From contig NZ_CCDM010000001.1 in NCBI RefSeq assembly GCF_000750635.1, forward strand, positions 744,001-808,000: a DNA stretch of 64,000 nucleotides, written 5' to 3'. The stretch's first letter is position 1. The number at the start of each line of letters is the position of its first letter. The notes beneath the pieces were generated by a model. It made no database searches, was not told the DNA's origin, and worked only from the letters and a program-made list of their open reading frames with translations. The DNA is from Oceanobacillus jeddahensis. GTDB lineage: Bacteria > Bacillota > Bacilli > Bacillales > Amphibacillaceae. Below are positions 37,096 to 52,326 of this stretch, piece after piece. The position numbers and the translations under genes are program-made.

Positions 37096-37106
37096 AATAT
37101 CCCCAA

Positions 37107-37115
37107 TGTGGATAA
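37107..37115 (-). other. Single perfect DnaA box after glyA
   Basis: TGTGGATAA, the complement of TTATCCACA, lies 11 bases after the glyA stop, in non-coding sequence. It is isolated, so a function is uncertain. Confidence 0.4.
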
Positions 37116-37141
37116 CAGTTATACTATGAAAGCAGGATAAT

Positions 37142-37180
37142 AAAAATCCGCAGAGTACCTGACTCTGCGGATTTTTATTT
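37142..37180 (+). terminator. Terminator after glyA
   Basis: AAAAATCCGCAGAGT (37142-37156) pairs perfectly with ACTCTGCGGATTTTT (37162-37176), 15 bp, 5-base loop, T-rich tail. Confidence 0.92.
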
Positions 37181-37239
37181 CTGTATAGACTGAATTATTA
37201 AATCAATCTTTTTCTCTAACATCATCAATCATTTATTAT

Positions 37240-37345
37240 GTGGTTAAGCACTGTAACCAGCGACGGTTTTGATGTGACGAGTAATCGCAGTTCCAATCCC
37301 AGGAGTTACGGGTTTAGCCTGCAAACCACTCAGTCTCCGTGGTTG
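37240..37345. repeat. Degenerate repeat block in the glyA-upp gap
   Basis: GCACTGTAACCAGCGACGGT and TTTGAT (37247-37272) match 29588-29613, followed by a small hairpin with weakened arms GTGAC/GTTCC around the intact loop GAGTAATCGCA (37279-37289). It appears to be the left half of a copy-2-like element. Confidence 0.7.
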
Positions 37346-37523
37346 CCCTGCGCTCTGATAGGATTATACAGCAAATGAAAGAAATAACATTTTGATGAGT
37401 TGGATGAAATAGCTCGTATGAACAATCAATCATTGCTGAACATTTTTACCATACAGCAAAAAATATGTTCTACCTGATCTACCTTTTATTTGTTCAGCTA
37501 TTCCACGTATAGAACATCTAACT

Positions 37524-37652
37524 AGCGGAGGCGGACCGTTTTGACTCCTGAGGGATCAGCACTATCTGAAGATCCACTTTTGCCAAGTGCACTTCTTGGC
37601 AAAAGTTAGCTGAAGAGCGTGCCCCTAGGAAAGCAAAACGGTCCGCCGCAGC
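37524..37652. repeat. Large structured intergenic repeat, copy 3
   Basis: Terminal arms GGCGGACCGTTTT (37530-37542) and AAAACGGTCCGCC (37635-37647) pair over 13 bp. GACTCCTGAGGGA (37543-37555) and CCCCTAGGAAAGC (37622-37634) are their inner neighbours. A perfect 12-bp internal hairpin ACTTTTGCCAAG/CTTGGCAAAAGT (37576-37587, 37595-37606) is flanked by CTGAAGATCC and AGCTGAAG, exactly as in copy 2 but with a different stem sequence. The remaining gap to upp (37653-37923) shows nothing further. Confidence 0.85.
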
Positions 37653-37923
37653 GGTGCTATACATCTCACCTTCTATTCTTGGTCAAGGATTATCAAAAGA
37701 ACGAACCACTCCTGTTTCTATATAAATGAAGTTACTTTTTATGTGCGAAAGTTGAGTATTTAATTTTTCCACAGTTACAACCAAGAAGCCTTTCTTACTC
37801 TAAAGTAAATCTATCTTTAAATTGATAGTAAAACCAGCTTGATTTCTCCTTAAATCAACGAGATAATAGAAAAAATTATAATTTTTGCAATAAACTATTA
37901 TTCATTCAACAAAGTAAATTAAC

Positions 37924-38614
<691 letters not shown>

Positions 38615-38623
38615 GAGAATGAA

Positions 38624-38658
38624 AAGCAGGCTGGAGATGGATTCTGGTCTGTTTTTTT
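38624..38658 (+). terminator. Terminator after upp
   Basis: AGCAGGCTGGAG (38625-38636) pairs with TTCTGGTCTGTT (38642-38653), 12 pairs with several G-T wobbles, followed by a run of Ts. Confidence 0.65.
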
Positions 38659-38795
38659 TGTGTCCAAAAGGATTCCTTTCCACGATTGGAATGAATAACC
38701 AATATCCGTATCGTCAAAATATAAGATGAAGCAAGTTAAAAATTGTATAAAATTGCACCCAGCCACGAAAACTACTTTACAAAGGTGGAGATGTT

Positions 38796-40994
38796 ATGTG
38801 GAAAAAGGTGCTATGTGCTCTAGCGATTTGTGTGCTGTTTATGCAAATACAATCCGTAAATATGTATGATGCAGAGACGCTTAAACAAACACTTATTATA
38901 GAAGTAGAAGGTGACCCTCATAAAGTAAAAGAAGAAATAGAAGCTTACCATCCATTTGTTAATGTCGTGGCTGTTTATGATATTGTTTTTGAAGGACTTG
39001 CTGTAGAAGGGAAGGTAGAACAATTAGCTGAGCTTGGTTCAATCGAGCAGGTGAAGACGTTTCATCAGGTGCAAACGTATCAAACATTGCCCCAAGACAC
39101 AGCAAACGCCGATGTAGCTGAAAAAATGGACCCTGCTGAGCCCATACCATATGACTTGAATTCGACCGATTTTACAGGGAAAAACGTGAAAGTAGGTGTG
39201 ATAGATACAGGAATTGATTATAATCATCCAGATTTACAAGATAATTATCAAGGCGGTTATGATCTGGTTGATTTTGATGAGGACCCAATGGAAACAACGC
39301 CGGAGGAAGGACATCCCACCGCGCATGGAACCCATGTAGCAGGAATTATAGCTGGTAATGGAGAGATCAACGGCGTAGCTCCTGATGCCGACATTTATTC
39401 CTATCGTGCTTTGGGACCGGGTGGATCAGGCTCATCTGTTCAAGTATTAGCAGCTATCGAAAAGGCAATAGAAGATGAGATGGACATTATTAATCTGTCC
39501 TTGGGAAACGAAGTAAATGTTCCTGACTATCCGACAAGTATGGCAGTTAACCGTGCCAGCGAACTTGGTATTATTGTTGTGATTGCAAATGGAAATAGCG
39601 GACCGGATGCATGGACAGTCGGATCACCAGCAACAGCAGATCAATCTGTATCTGTCGGAGCGTCTACAACCCCGCAGAAAGAGCCGGTGCTCGCAGATAC
39701 GTTTGAAGAAACGGAAATTCCTTTAATCGAAACAGCGGGTGCTCCGCCGTGGGAGCTGGATCAATCCTATCAACTGGTAGACATGGATAATATGGAGCAA
39801 GGACAATCCTTACATGGAAAAATTGCGCTTACCAGACGAAAAGAAATTCCTTTTTTTGAATTAGCCCTACAAGCGGAAAATATGGGAGCGGAAGGCTTAA
39901 TCATTTATAATTCAGAACCTGGACCGCTGCAGGCATCTGTAGAAAATAACCGGCAGCCTGTTAATATCCCGGTTGCTTCAATCCAAAAAGAGGAGGGGGA
40001 ATGGTTGCAGTCGCAAATAAACCAAGGACCTTATTTTATAGATTCCGTGCAAAAAGACGCTTTATTAACCATTGCGCCCTTTAGTTCACGGGGGCCGGTT
40101 GCTGTTCAGTGGGCGATTAAGCCGGATATCTCCGCGCCGGGATCTGCTATTTGGAGTACAGTTCCGGGAGGGTATCAGGCAATGGATGGAACGAGTATGG
40201 CTTCTCCCCATGTAGCAGGAGCATTTGCTGTTTTAAAGGAAGCACATCCAGATTGGACAAATAAGCAGCTGATTGGTGCATTAAAAACAACTGCGCAGCC
40301 CTTTGAAGAAAAAGATACACGCTTAAACGGTACCACGCAGGGAATGGGATTAATGCAGTTAGACGAAGCAGTAGATCCTTCTGCCATTATTTACGATCCC
40401 CAGCTGGAATTTGGAAAACTCAATCACTATCAGGAAGAGTTTACAGAAACGGTAACCATCGAAAATAGAACAGACAAGACACAAACGTATCATTTTGAAA
40501 CACCGGAGCGAAAGGATGGGCTGGTCTGGAGCTTGCCACAAACCTTCACTATTCAGCCGAAAGAGAAAAAAGAAATAACAATCAAATTATCCATGAACCG
40601 AGACCGGCTGGAAGAGGGGGTTCATGAGGACTGGCTGACGCTGCAAGCAGAAGAAGAAAATTATACTTTGCCATATATTATTGTCAATCAAGAGGCGGAT
40701 CAGCCTAAAACAGCTGGTTTTGAATTCTACTTAGAGCCTTTTGAAGATGCCGAATATAAGTATCAATTTTATTTAACAGAATTCGTAAAAAGCATCGATG
40801 TCAGTTTGTATCATCCAGAAACGTTGTTATTTGAAAGAAAGTTACTGGAGGAAACGGAGCTGGAAGAAGGAGAACATGAAGGAGTCCTTACCAGAGAAGA
40901 AGCAGGGGCGCCTGGATATTACCTGGCGTTAATTACAGTAGAACTCGAAGGTGGGGAGTTTGAGCAGGTGGAAACAATGATTTTCATTGAATGA
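38796..40994 (+). CDS. Secreted subtilisin-family serine protease (Vpr-like, S8)
   Basis: A 732-residue exported protease. Order: signal peptide (about 1-20), I9-type propeptide (about 30-95), catalytic domain with D137 (VIDTGID), H177 (HGTHVAGI), oxyanion Asn in VIANGNSGPD and S467 (GTSMASPHVAGA). A PA-like domain (about 310-410) is inserted before the Ser region, as in B. subtilis Vpr. After about 530 comes a beta-rich tail. The tail is shorter than a cell-wall-anchored protease, and no anchor is seen. AAAGGTGGAG (38780-38789) precedes the ATG. It separates upp from atpI, unlike B. subtilis. Confidence 0.9.
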   Translation: MWKKVLCALAICVLFMQIQSVNMYDAETLKQTLIIEVEGDPHKVKEEIEAYHPFVNVVAVYDIVFEGLAVEGKVEQLAELGSIEQVKTFHQVQTYQTLPQDTANADVAEKMDPAEPIPYDLNSTDFTGKNVKVGVIDTGIDYNHPDLQDNYQGGYDLVDFDEDPMETTPEEGHPTAHGTHVAGIIAGNGEINGVAPDADIYSYRALGPGGSGSSVQVLAAIEKAIEDEMDIINLSLGNEVNVPDYPTSMAVNRASELGIIVVIANGNSGPDAWTVGSPATADQSVSVGASTTPQKEPVLADTFEETEIPLIETAGAPPWELDQSYQLVDMDNMEQGQSLHGKIALTRRKEIPFFELALQAENMGAEGLIIYNSEPGPLQASVENNRQPVNIPVASIQKEEGEWLQSQINQGPYFIDSVQKDALLTIAPFSSRGPVAVQWAIKPDISAPGSAIWSTVPGGYQAMDGTSMASPHVAGAFAVLKEAHPDWTNKQLIGALKTTAQPFEEKDTRLNGTTQGMGLMQLDEAVDPSAIIYDPQLEFGKLNHYQEEFTETVTIENRTDKTQTYHFETPERKDGLVWSLPQTFTIQPKEKKEITIKLSMNRDRLEEGVHEDWLTLQAEEENYTLPYIIVNQEADQPKTAGFEFYLEPFEDAEYKYQFYLTEFVKSIDVSLYHPETLLFERKLLEETELEEGEHEGVLTREEAGAPGYYLALITVELEGGEFEQVETMIFIE

Positions 40995-41066
40995 AAATAT
41001 TCCCGATTATGCCTTTTTCATATATAGTCAAAAAGTCGTGTTCACAAAACTGTCATATAGAATTGG

Positions 41067-41119
41067 AAGCATTTGTGAATCCTTTTTCGGGAAAACGGGT
41101 TTACAAATGCTTATTTCTT
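41067..41119 (+). terminator. Large hairpin terminator after the protease gene
   Basis: A 16-bp stem, 41067-41082 with 41097-41112, all paired with two G-T wobbles, 14-base loop, followed by ATTTCTT. A short open frame at 40991-41191 runs through it and is not credible. Confidence 0.7.
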
Positions 41120-41187
41120 AAGAATAAGCTTGATTTGGAGCGTTTTATTACGGTTACAGAAATACCTTGTATATTGCTTGGTACACG

Positions 41188-41217
41188 TTGACAACTCTTA
41201 CAGGCGTATTGTAAACT
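41188..41217 (+). promoter_or_regulatory. Candidate atp operon promoter
   Basis: TTGACA (41188-41193), 18-base spacer, TAAACT (41212-41217). It would give a leader of about 240 bases before atpI. No other gene-like content is seen between 41120 and 41462. Confidence 0.5.
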
Positions 41218-41462
41218 TACTTAGTGTGGAGAAAAAGAGGAAGTAGTCAGAGCCCATAGAAAATAGATACTTTCTGAAAAGTATGTAAAACATATTTCTC
41301 TGCCTTCAATACATAGGTGCAAATAGTAAGTAACACCTCCGCATCTAAGACTACAAGTAGTATTACCCAGCAAGAAGTTCCCCAACTTGATTGAAAACGG
41401 ATGCAAATCTATGTTTCTAACACGAGTTTAAGTTGACGGGCATTAGGAGTGAAATAGCATTG

Positions 41463-42630
<1,168 letters not shown>

Positions 42631-42634
42631 ATAA

Positions 42635-42889
<255 letters not shown>

Positions 42890-42903
42890 TTTTTCAGAAA
42901 TAT

Positions 42904-42940
42904 AATGGCGAAGTTTATCTCAGGGAGAATCTTCGCCATT
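42904..42940 (+). promoter_or_regulatory. Hairpin in the atpE-atpF gap
   Basis: AATGGCGAAG (42904-42913) pairs perfectly with CTTCGCCATT (42931-42940), no T-run afterwards. In a 160-base gap inside the operon it may stabilise or process the mRNA, so that atpE is expressed above the downstream subunits. Confidence 0.6.
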
Positions 42941-43059
42941 CCTTTATGCAGGAATAGCAGTTCAGAAAAATAATGCGATATTTTCATGCTTTATAAATGA
43001 AATAGAGAAGGAAGCTTCTCTATTATAGCGATAACGTCTTAGCGAAAGGAGTGGAATTC

Positions 43060-43587
43060 GTGCATTCATATACTGATTTATTGATACTTGGAGCTGAAAT
43101 CGGCGGACTGCAATGGGTAGACATGCTCGTTCAGCTGTTCTTCTTCATTGTACTCCTTGCATTACTGAAAAAATTCGCCTGGGGTCCATTGATGAATATG
43201 ATGGAAAAACGTGAGCAGTACGTGGCGAATGAAATCGAAGAAGCAGAAAAAAGCAGAGCTGATGCAGAAAAAGCTTCTCAGGATGCAGCTGAACAGCTCA
43301 ATCAGGTAAGAGCAGAAGCTCAAAAAATGATTGAAGATGCAAAAGCAGCTGGTGCAAAGCAAGAGGAGCAAATTATTGAATCTGCGAAGAAAGAAGCAGA
43401 ACGCATTAAAGAGGCTGCACAGGCAGATATTCAAAATGAGAAAGAAAGAGCTATCGAAGCGTTACAAGATAAAGTCGCATCTCTATCTGTATTAATTGCA
43501 AGTAAAGTCATTGAAAAAGAACTAAGTGAGCAGGATCAAGAGAAACTGATCAACGAATACATTAAAGAGGTAGGAGAAGAGCGATGA
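43060..43587 (+). CDS. atpF: F1Fo ATP synthase subunit b
   Basis: A 175-residue stator subunit: one N-terminal membrane helix ([21 protein letters not shown]), then a long charged coiled coil (about 45-150, rich in [17 protein letters not shown] repeats) that dimerises and reaches F1. GTG 43060 is preferred, 8 bases after AAAGGAG (43045-43051); an in-frame GTG at 43051 overlaps that site. The end overlaps atpH by 4 bases. Confidence 0.94.
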   Translation: MHSYTDLLILGAEIGGLQWVDMLVQLFFFIVLLALLKKFAWGPLMNMMEKREQYVANEIEEAEKSRADAEKASQDAAEQLNQVRAEAQKMIEDAKAAGAKQEEQIIESAKKEAERIKEAAQADIQNEKERAIEALQDKVASLSVLIASKVIEKELSEQDQEKLINEYIKEVGEER

Positions 43588-44129
43588 GTGATGTAGTAGT
43601 TGCTAAACGATACGCAGATGCTCTTTTCAGACTTGGAGTAGAACAACAAAAATTAGAACAGCTTGTTGCAGATTTTAGAATCGTGCAGCCTGTTTTTCAG
43701 AATGATAAGAAATTAGCTAAATTCCTGACGCATCCAAAGATTGATAATGCAAAAAAGAAACAGCTTGTAGTTGAAGCATTCCAAGGGAGCGACCCGATCG
43801 TTTTGAATACACTTCAATTACTGGTAGATCGCCATAGAACATCGATCATTCCAACCATTATCGACGAATTTATTTCTTTAGTAAATGATGCAAAAGGAAT
43901 GGCAGATGCTACTGTTTATTCGACAAGAAATTTATCGGATGAGGAAAAAAGTCATTTAGAGCGTTCCTTAGCTGTCCGATTAGGAAAAACCGCAGTTCAA
44001 CTTACTAACATCGTCGATCCGTCAATTCTTGGCGGCGTGAAAATCAGAATCGGAAATACGATTTATGACGGTACGGTAAAAGGGAAGCTTAATCGAATTT
44101 CCCGTAGTATTGTGTCTGCTAATAAATGA
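43584..44129 (+). CDS. atpH: F1Fo ATP synthase subunit delta
   Basis: A 181-residue stator subunit joining b to the top of F1. The N-terminal helical bundle starts [20 protein letters not shown]; the C-terminal segment [29 protein letters not shown] is the family signature. ATGA overlap with atpF indicates translational coupling. Confidence 0.96.
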   Translation: MSDVVVAKRYADALFRLGVEQQKLEQLVADFRIVQPVFQNDKKLAKFLTHPKIDNAKKKQLVVEAFQGSDPIVLNTLQLLVDRHRTSIIPTIIDEFISLVNDAKGMADATVYSTRNLSDEEKSHLERSLAVRLGKTAVQLTNIVDPSILGGVKIRIGNTIYDGTVKGKLNRISRSIVSANK

Positions 44130-44141
44130 TGATAGGGGTGA

Positions 44142-45659
<1,518 letters not shown>

Positions 45660-45702
45660 GATGTCTGGGATATTAAAGTATAAGAACAGTCTTTAAGATG
45701 TA

Positions 45703-45769
45703 TGTTCAAAAAGTATACAGAAATTCGTAGTGTCATTCTGTAGAACTTTTTGAACATCCTCTTAGAAGA
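45703..45769. repeat. Inverted-repeat element between atpA and atpG
   Basis: TGTTCAAAAAGT (45703-45714) pairs perfectly with ACTTTTTGAACA (45745-45756); an inner stem ACAG/CTGT encloses AAATTCGTAGTGTCATT. The same words (GTTCAAAAAGT, CAGAAATTCGCCGTGTCATT, TTTTTGAAC) recur at 58999-59164, and GAACATCCTCTTA (45752-45764) recurs at 53160-53172. It sits inside the atp operon with no evident loss of the operon. Confidence 0.75.
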
Positions 45770-45804
45770 CGGACCGGAGCATATCCGGTCCACATTCCTT
45801 ATAG

Positions 45805-46683
<879 letters not shown>

Positions 46684-46695
46684 TCACACAGGTAA

Positions 46696-48114
<1,419 letters not shown>

Positions 48115-48242
48115 TAGACAGCTGAGGATGATTCATGAATAATGCTTTTTTAAAAGGTACGGTATGCAATTTACGAAACTTTTTAAATCTCATTTAATAA
48201 TGCATCATCCTTCCGGCTATTAGCCAGCTGTAGGAGGGGTAA

Positions 48243-48643
<401 letters not shown>

Positions 48644-48644
<1 letters not shown>

Positions 48645-48684
48645 AACGAAACTTCACTCAGTGGGAACTTTGTTCTTTTCCCAC
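48644..48684. repeat. Dispersed repeat fragment after atpC
   Basis: AAACGAAACTTCACTCAGTG is an inverted copy of the ACTGAATGAAGTTTCGTTT repeat (32550-32568, 52034-52052). It runs into a GTGGGAAC/TTTCCCAC hairpin. It begins immediately at the atpC stop codon. Confidence 0.65.
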
Positions 48685-48799
48685 ATTATTATCATTAGCC
48701 TGAGTCGATCAGGAAATTAGTACTTGTTATCTCCCGTTTAAATAGTTTAAATTTAAGATGGGAGTTATACGGACAGCTATTTGTGATAAGAAAAGTTTC

Positions 48800-48842
48800 A
48801 ATAAACTCCCTGCCAAATAAATGGATAGGGGGTTTATTTTTG
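48800..48842 (+). terminator. atp operon terminator
   Basis: AATAAACTCCCT (48800-48811) pairs with AGGGGGTTTATT (48827-48838), 12 bp with one wobble, followed by TTT. The rest of the 48843-49083 gap shows no gene. Confidence 0.75.
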
Positions 48843-49083
48843 ACCTCCGAGTTGATTTCCACGATAGGAAAGTTTAAAAAATGATCAAATGAAGAGGCTG
48901 GCATAAAAAGAAGTGTTTTATCTTAACCTCAATAATAAATCAACATAAAATGACACGAATACTTATCCAAAAGTGGTTTACAGTAAGAAAATAAAAAGAA
49001 ATATGTTATAATTTCCCGGGAAATGATTTAACGGAAATTGTATTCTGCAATATTAGACAAATTTATTCTGAAAGGAGACTTTT

Positions 49084-49335
49084 ATGTTTTCAGCAAGTCA
49101 ATTAGCTTTAATCAGTATCTTCTCACACATCATGTTTATTTATTTGACATGGAAAGTTGTTACTGCAATTCGTATCGAGACAATATTCAAAAAAGGAAGA
49201 TCTGCAGAAGCTAGAGTTTTTCTTCTATTTATCACGATTATGATTGGGACAGGTGTAAGCAGGTTCTTTCTTGATATATTACAGTGGTCTGGAGATTTAA
49301 TATATCTTTTTTCTTCTATACACGTATTGATATAA
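49084..49335 (+). CDS. ywzB: Small membrane protein YwzB (DUF1146)
   Basis: An 83-residue protein with two hydrophobic segments (about 7-28 and 45-65) and the family pattern: SHIMFIYLTWKVV, an amphipathic linker with IFKKGRSAEARVF, then MIGTGVSRFFLDILQWSGDLIYLF. Function unknown. GAAAGGAGAC (49070-49079) precedes the ATG. It follows atpC and precedes ywmB, as in B. subtilis. Confidence 0.85.
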   Translation: MFSASQLALISIFSHIMFIYLTWKVVTAIRIETIFKKGRSAEARVFLLFITIMIGTGVSRFFLDILQWSGDLIYLFSSIHVLI

Positions 49336-49383
49336 AAACTTCTGTCAAAACTAAGATTAATAGATTTGATAGGAGGTTTTTTT

Positions 49384-50184
49384 ATGTTTCATAGAATTCT
49401 TTTCAGCTCTAAATACCCTATTATACAAGCGACGAAAACCCTTCATATGATCAATACCCCTGTTCAACGGAGAAATCAGGCTTTTTGTTTATTACTTGTT
49501 ATTTGCTTTGTTGTCAACCAAGCTTTTAGTCAATCTTACCAGACTGATGAAATGCAAGATTTAGGTGCATTTGCAGAAGAGAACGATTTTGCCATTGATT
49601 TTTGGGAAGTTACAATGAAAGAGCAAATGGGAAGAGAACGTGCAGAAAGTCTCGTTGAGAATTTGGAAACAATGTATACACAACATGAGGATAAGAATGG
49701 AGACCGAGTAAAATATACGTTTTATAATGGTCACAATAACGAGCCTTTTTACGTATTATATAATGTGATTTTACCACTAGATAAAAAAGAACCAGCAGAA
49801 GTAATTATTGTCTTACATGGAAAGGACTGGGATAGTCAAATAAGTCAAAAGTATGAAAAAGAAAAAGCTGCTATACAAAAAAAATATTTAACAAAAGAGT
49901 CACAATTATATACTTGTCTATCTATACAAGATAGTGATATAATTAACCACGATGAATTTTTAAATAAAGCAAAAAAATATTTCAATATAAAGCATATATC
50001 GACTAATTATGACAATATAGAAAATTCTAGGATTGAACAAAGTACATACGGGTATATAAAAACATGGGAGCATTTTTATTTCATGGAAAATGACCCAAAA
50101 AATGTGCACATTGCCGCTGTTACAGGTCATCATGGGGAAAAGAGTTTTATGATAGGAACACCTATCCTAATAAATGAATATTAA
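49384..50184 (+). CDS. ywmB: YwmB-like secreted protein (DUF1779)
   Basis: A 266-residue protein with an N-terminal membrane or signal segment (QAFCLLLVICFVVNQAFS, about 35-52) behind a basic cytoplasmic stretch. The remainder aligns by position rather than by strong motif with YwmB of B. subtilis, which sits between ywzB and murAA. Codon use is AT-rich. AGGAGG (49371-49376) precedes ATG 49384; the frame opens earlier at 49366. Function unknown. Confidence 0.65.
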   Translation: MFHRILFSSKYPIIQATKTLHMINTPVQRRNQAFCLLLVICFVVNQAFSQSYQTDEMQDLGAFAEENDFAIDFWEVTMKEQMGRERAESLVENLETMYTQHEDKNGDRVKYTFYNGHNNEPFYVLYNVILPLDKKEPAEVIIVLHGKDWDSQISQKYEKEKAAIQKKYLTKESQLYTCLSIQDSDIINHDEFLNKAKKYFNIKHISTNYDNIENSRIEQSTYGYIKTWEHFYFMENDPKNVHIAAVTGHHGEKSFMIGTPILINEY

Positions 50185-50220
50185 TAATAGGGAAATTAGA
50201 TTCTGAAGGGGATTTATGAC

Positions 50221-51552
50221 ATGGAAAAAATCATCGTTGGTGGCGGACGAAAGTTAAAAGGCACTGTACGTGTTGAAGGTGCTAAAAACGCAGTCCTGCC
50301 TGTACTTGCTGCTAGCTTAATTGCTAGTGAAGGAAAAAGTGTTATTAAAGAAGTACCAGTATTAGCAGACGTATACACAATTAATGAAGTGCTTCGCAAC
50401 TTAAATGCCAATGTGGAATTTGATTCAACAGAAAAAGCAGTAATGATTGATGCTTCTGATAAGTTAGAAACAGAAGCCCCATTTGAATATGTGAGAAAAA
50501 TGCGTGCATCCGTGCTTGTGCTGGGACCGTTATTAGCCCGCTATGGACACGCAAAGGTTGCTATGCCTGGAGGATGTGCAATAGGTTCACGTCCAATTGA
50601 TTTGCACTTAAAAGGCTTTGAAGCAATGGGAGCGGAGATTCACGTAGGTAACGGTTTTGTGGAAGCAAAATCAAATGGCCGCTTGCATGGTGCAAAAATT
50701 TATTTAGATATGCCGAGTGTAGGAGCTACAGAAAATATTATGATGGCTGCCGCATTGGCAGAAGGAAAAACCATTATTGAAAATGCTGCTAAAGAACCTG
50801 AAATTGTTGATTTAGCTAACTATTTAAATAAAATGGGTGCAAGAATTGTAGGAGCTGGTACAGAAACAATCCGTATTAATGGTGTTGAAAAACTCCACGG
50901 AACGGAGCATGTAATGATTCCAGATCGCATTGAAGCAGGAACATTTATGGTTGCAGCAGCAATTACAAATGGAAACATACTAGTAGAAAATGCTGTACGT
51001 GAACATTTAAGCTCTGTTGTTTCAAAATTAGAGGAAATGAACGTGCAAGTTATTGATGAAGATGGTGGTTTACGGGTTATTGGTTCCGATGCTATCCAAT
51101 CTACTGACATAAAAACATTACCGCATCCTGGCTTCCCAACGGATATGCAATCACAGATGATGGCATTAATGTTATGTGCTAACGGAACCAGTGTTATTAC
51201 AGAAACGGTATTTGAAAACCGTTTTATGCATGTAGAAGAATTTCGCCGTATGAATGCAAATATTAAAATTGAAGGTCGCAGTGTTATTATCGAAGGTCTT
51301 TCTGAATTACAAGGTGCAGAAGTAGCAGCTACAGATTTACGAGCGGCAGCAGCACTTATTTTAGCAGGTCTTGTAAGTGAAGGTCATACTCGAGTTACAG
51401 AATTGAAGCATTTAGACCGTGGATATGTAGATATTGTATCTAAATTGGCAAACCTTGGTGCAGACATTAAACGCGTCGATGAAAATGGTGTCGTAATTCA
51501 GCCATTAGGAATGGCAGAAAATGTCGAATTAAATGAATATATCACTGAATAA
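50221..51552 (+). CDS. murA: UDP-N-acetylglucosamine 1-carboxyvinyltransferase, MurA1 type
   Basis: A 443-residue MurA, the main enzyme of the pair in Bacillus. The catalytic Cys is in [39 protein letters not shown] at the N-terminus and [13 protein letters not shown] near the C-terminus are family segments. It occupies the murAA position downstream of ywmB. In B. subtilis spoIID follows; here the dpp-ykf operon intervenes. TGAAGGGGA (50204-50212) precedes the ATG. Confidence 0.95.
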   Translation: MEKIIVGGGRKLKGTVRVEGAKNAVLPVLAASLIASEGKSVIKEVPVLADVYTINEVLRNLNANVEFDSTEKAVMIDASDKLETEAPFEYVRKMRASVLVLGPLLARYGHAKVAMPGGCAIGSRPIDLHLKGFEAMGAEIHVGNGFVEAKSNGRLHGAKIYLDMPSVGATENIMMAAALAEGKTIIENAAKEPEIVDLANYLNKMGARIVGAGTETIRINGVEKLHGTEHVMIPDRIEAGTFMVAAAITNGNILVENAVREHLSSVVSKLEEMNVQVIDEDGGLRVIGSDAIQSTDIKTLPHPGFPTDMQSQMMALMLCANGTSVITETVFENRFMHVEEFRRMNANIKIEGRSVIIEGLSELQGAEVAATDLRAAAALILAGLVSEGHTRVTELKHLDRGYVDIVSKLANLGADIKRVDENGVVIQPLGMAENVELNEYITE

Positions 51553-51569
51553 TTTCATATTCTATTATA

Positions 51570-51608
51570 AAAAAGATGTACCATATCGCAGGTGCATCTT
51601 TTTCTTTT
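51570..51608 (+). terminator. Terminator after murA1
   Basis: AAAAAGATGTACC (51570-51582) pairs with GGTGCATCTTTTT (51591-51603), one wobble, T-rich tail. Confidence 0.88.
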
Positions 51609-51669
51609 ATGTTTTTTAATGGGATTCGAAATGATGATATGAATCAATAATATCCAGCAATCGAACTTA

Positions 51670-51899
51670 TTGCAGGGGAGTGACTGGGACTGCGATTACC
51701 AATGTTGTCAGGTTAATACGACCGCTGCGACGGGTTATGGTGGGGTGAGTAATCGCAACCCCAGAAAAACACTACGCTTTCCGTGGGCTTGAGCTCAGCC
51801 TCCTCAAAAAAAGAAGTTCGCTTTTTTTCTGCGGGGTCTTCCCTCCGCGCTTTCCCAAAGGAGTCTCCGTGTTTTTCCTCCGCTAGTTAGCCTTATTGC
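51670..51899. repeat. Large structured intergenic repeat, copy 4 (inverted) with adjacent small hairpins
   Basis: Truncated small hairpin (GGGAC then TGCGATTAC, 51686-51699), complete small hairpin GGGGT/ACCCC (51742-51762), then the element in reverse: arms GAAAAACAC (51764-51772) and GTGTTTTTC (51869-51877), TACGCTTTCCGTGGGCTTGA, an AAAAAAAG/CTTTTTTT hairpin near 51805-51828, GCGGGGTCTTCC and GGAGTCTCCGTG. It ends with TCCGCTAGTTAG. The sequence is close to copy 1. Confidence 0.85.
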
Positions 51900-51952
51900 T
51901 ATCTACCAGTATCAAACATAATCTTAATGAAATTCACTAACCTGACAACATT

Positions 51953-52058
51953 GAGACCTGCGATTACTCGGTCTATTAAAACCGTTGCTGCGATTACTCG
52001 CCCCACCGGAAACATTCGTGCGTCGAAAACTCCCACTGAATGAAGTTTCGTTTTATAT
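51953..52058. repeat. Small-hairpin pair plus GAATGAAGTTTC repeat upstream of dppA
   Basis: AGACC/GGTCT (51954-51958, 51970-51974) flank the loop TGCGATTACTC; a second loop copy at 51989-51999 has arms GTTGC/GCCCC that no longer pair fully. Then GTGCGTCGAAAACTCCCACT to GTTTCGTTTTATA (52018-52056), nearly identical to 32532-32572. Confidence 0.8.
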
Positions 52059-52220
52059 ATCTGAAAAAAAGCTGCTGTAGTGAAACTGTGATAAATATTT
52101 AAATCGTACATATATATAGGTATAAAGAATTATTTTTGAAATTCATATTAAATAGATAGGGTTAGTAAAATGCCATGCTTGAACAGCATTCTATCCGTTT
52201 TTCGAAATAAAATGTGAAAA

Positions 52221-52248
52221 AAATAAATGAATGATAATTCATTTATTT
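52221..52248. promoter_or_regulatory. Perfect AT-rich dyad upstream of the dpp promoter
   Basis: AAATAAATGAAT (52221-52232) and ATTCATTTATTT (52237-52248) are exact inverted repeats around GATA. The dyad ends 12 bases before the -35 hexamer, so it could be an operator; it has no GC pairs to act as a strong terminator. Confidence 0.45.
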
Positions 52249-52260
52249 ACAATATTTCTC

Positions 52261-52300
52261 TTCTCACTTAGCGTAAAACATGCTATATTTAGAGAAAATT
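52261..52300 (+). promoter_or_regulatory. dpp promoter with overlapping CodY-like site
   Basis: TTCTCA (52261-52266), 17-base spacer, TATATT (52284-52289). TATTTAGAGAAAATT (52286-52300) matches the CodY motif AATTTTCWGAAAATT at 12 of 15 positions and overlaps the -10 and start region. CodY represses dpp in B. subtilis, so nutrient-limited induction is expected here. Confidence 0.55.
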
Positions 52301-52326
52301 ACTAATATTTCGATTGGATGATGACC

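Noticed and set aside
40991..41191. 66-codon open frame after the protease gene
   Set aside because: It runs through a 16-bp terminator hairpin, has no ribosome site of its own and no recognisable protein family.
52221..52248. AT-rich dyad considered as a Fur box
   Set aside because: Only part of the dyad resembles the Fur core TGATAAT and the downstream genes are peptide-recycling genes; kept only as an unassigned dyad.
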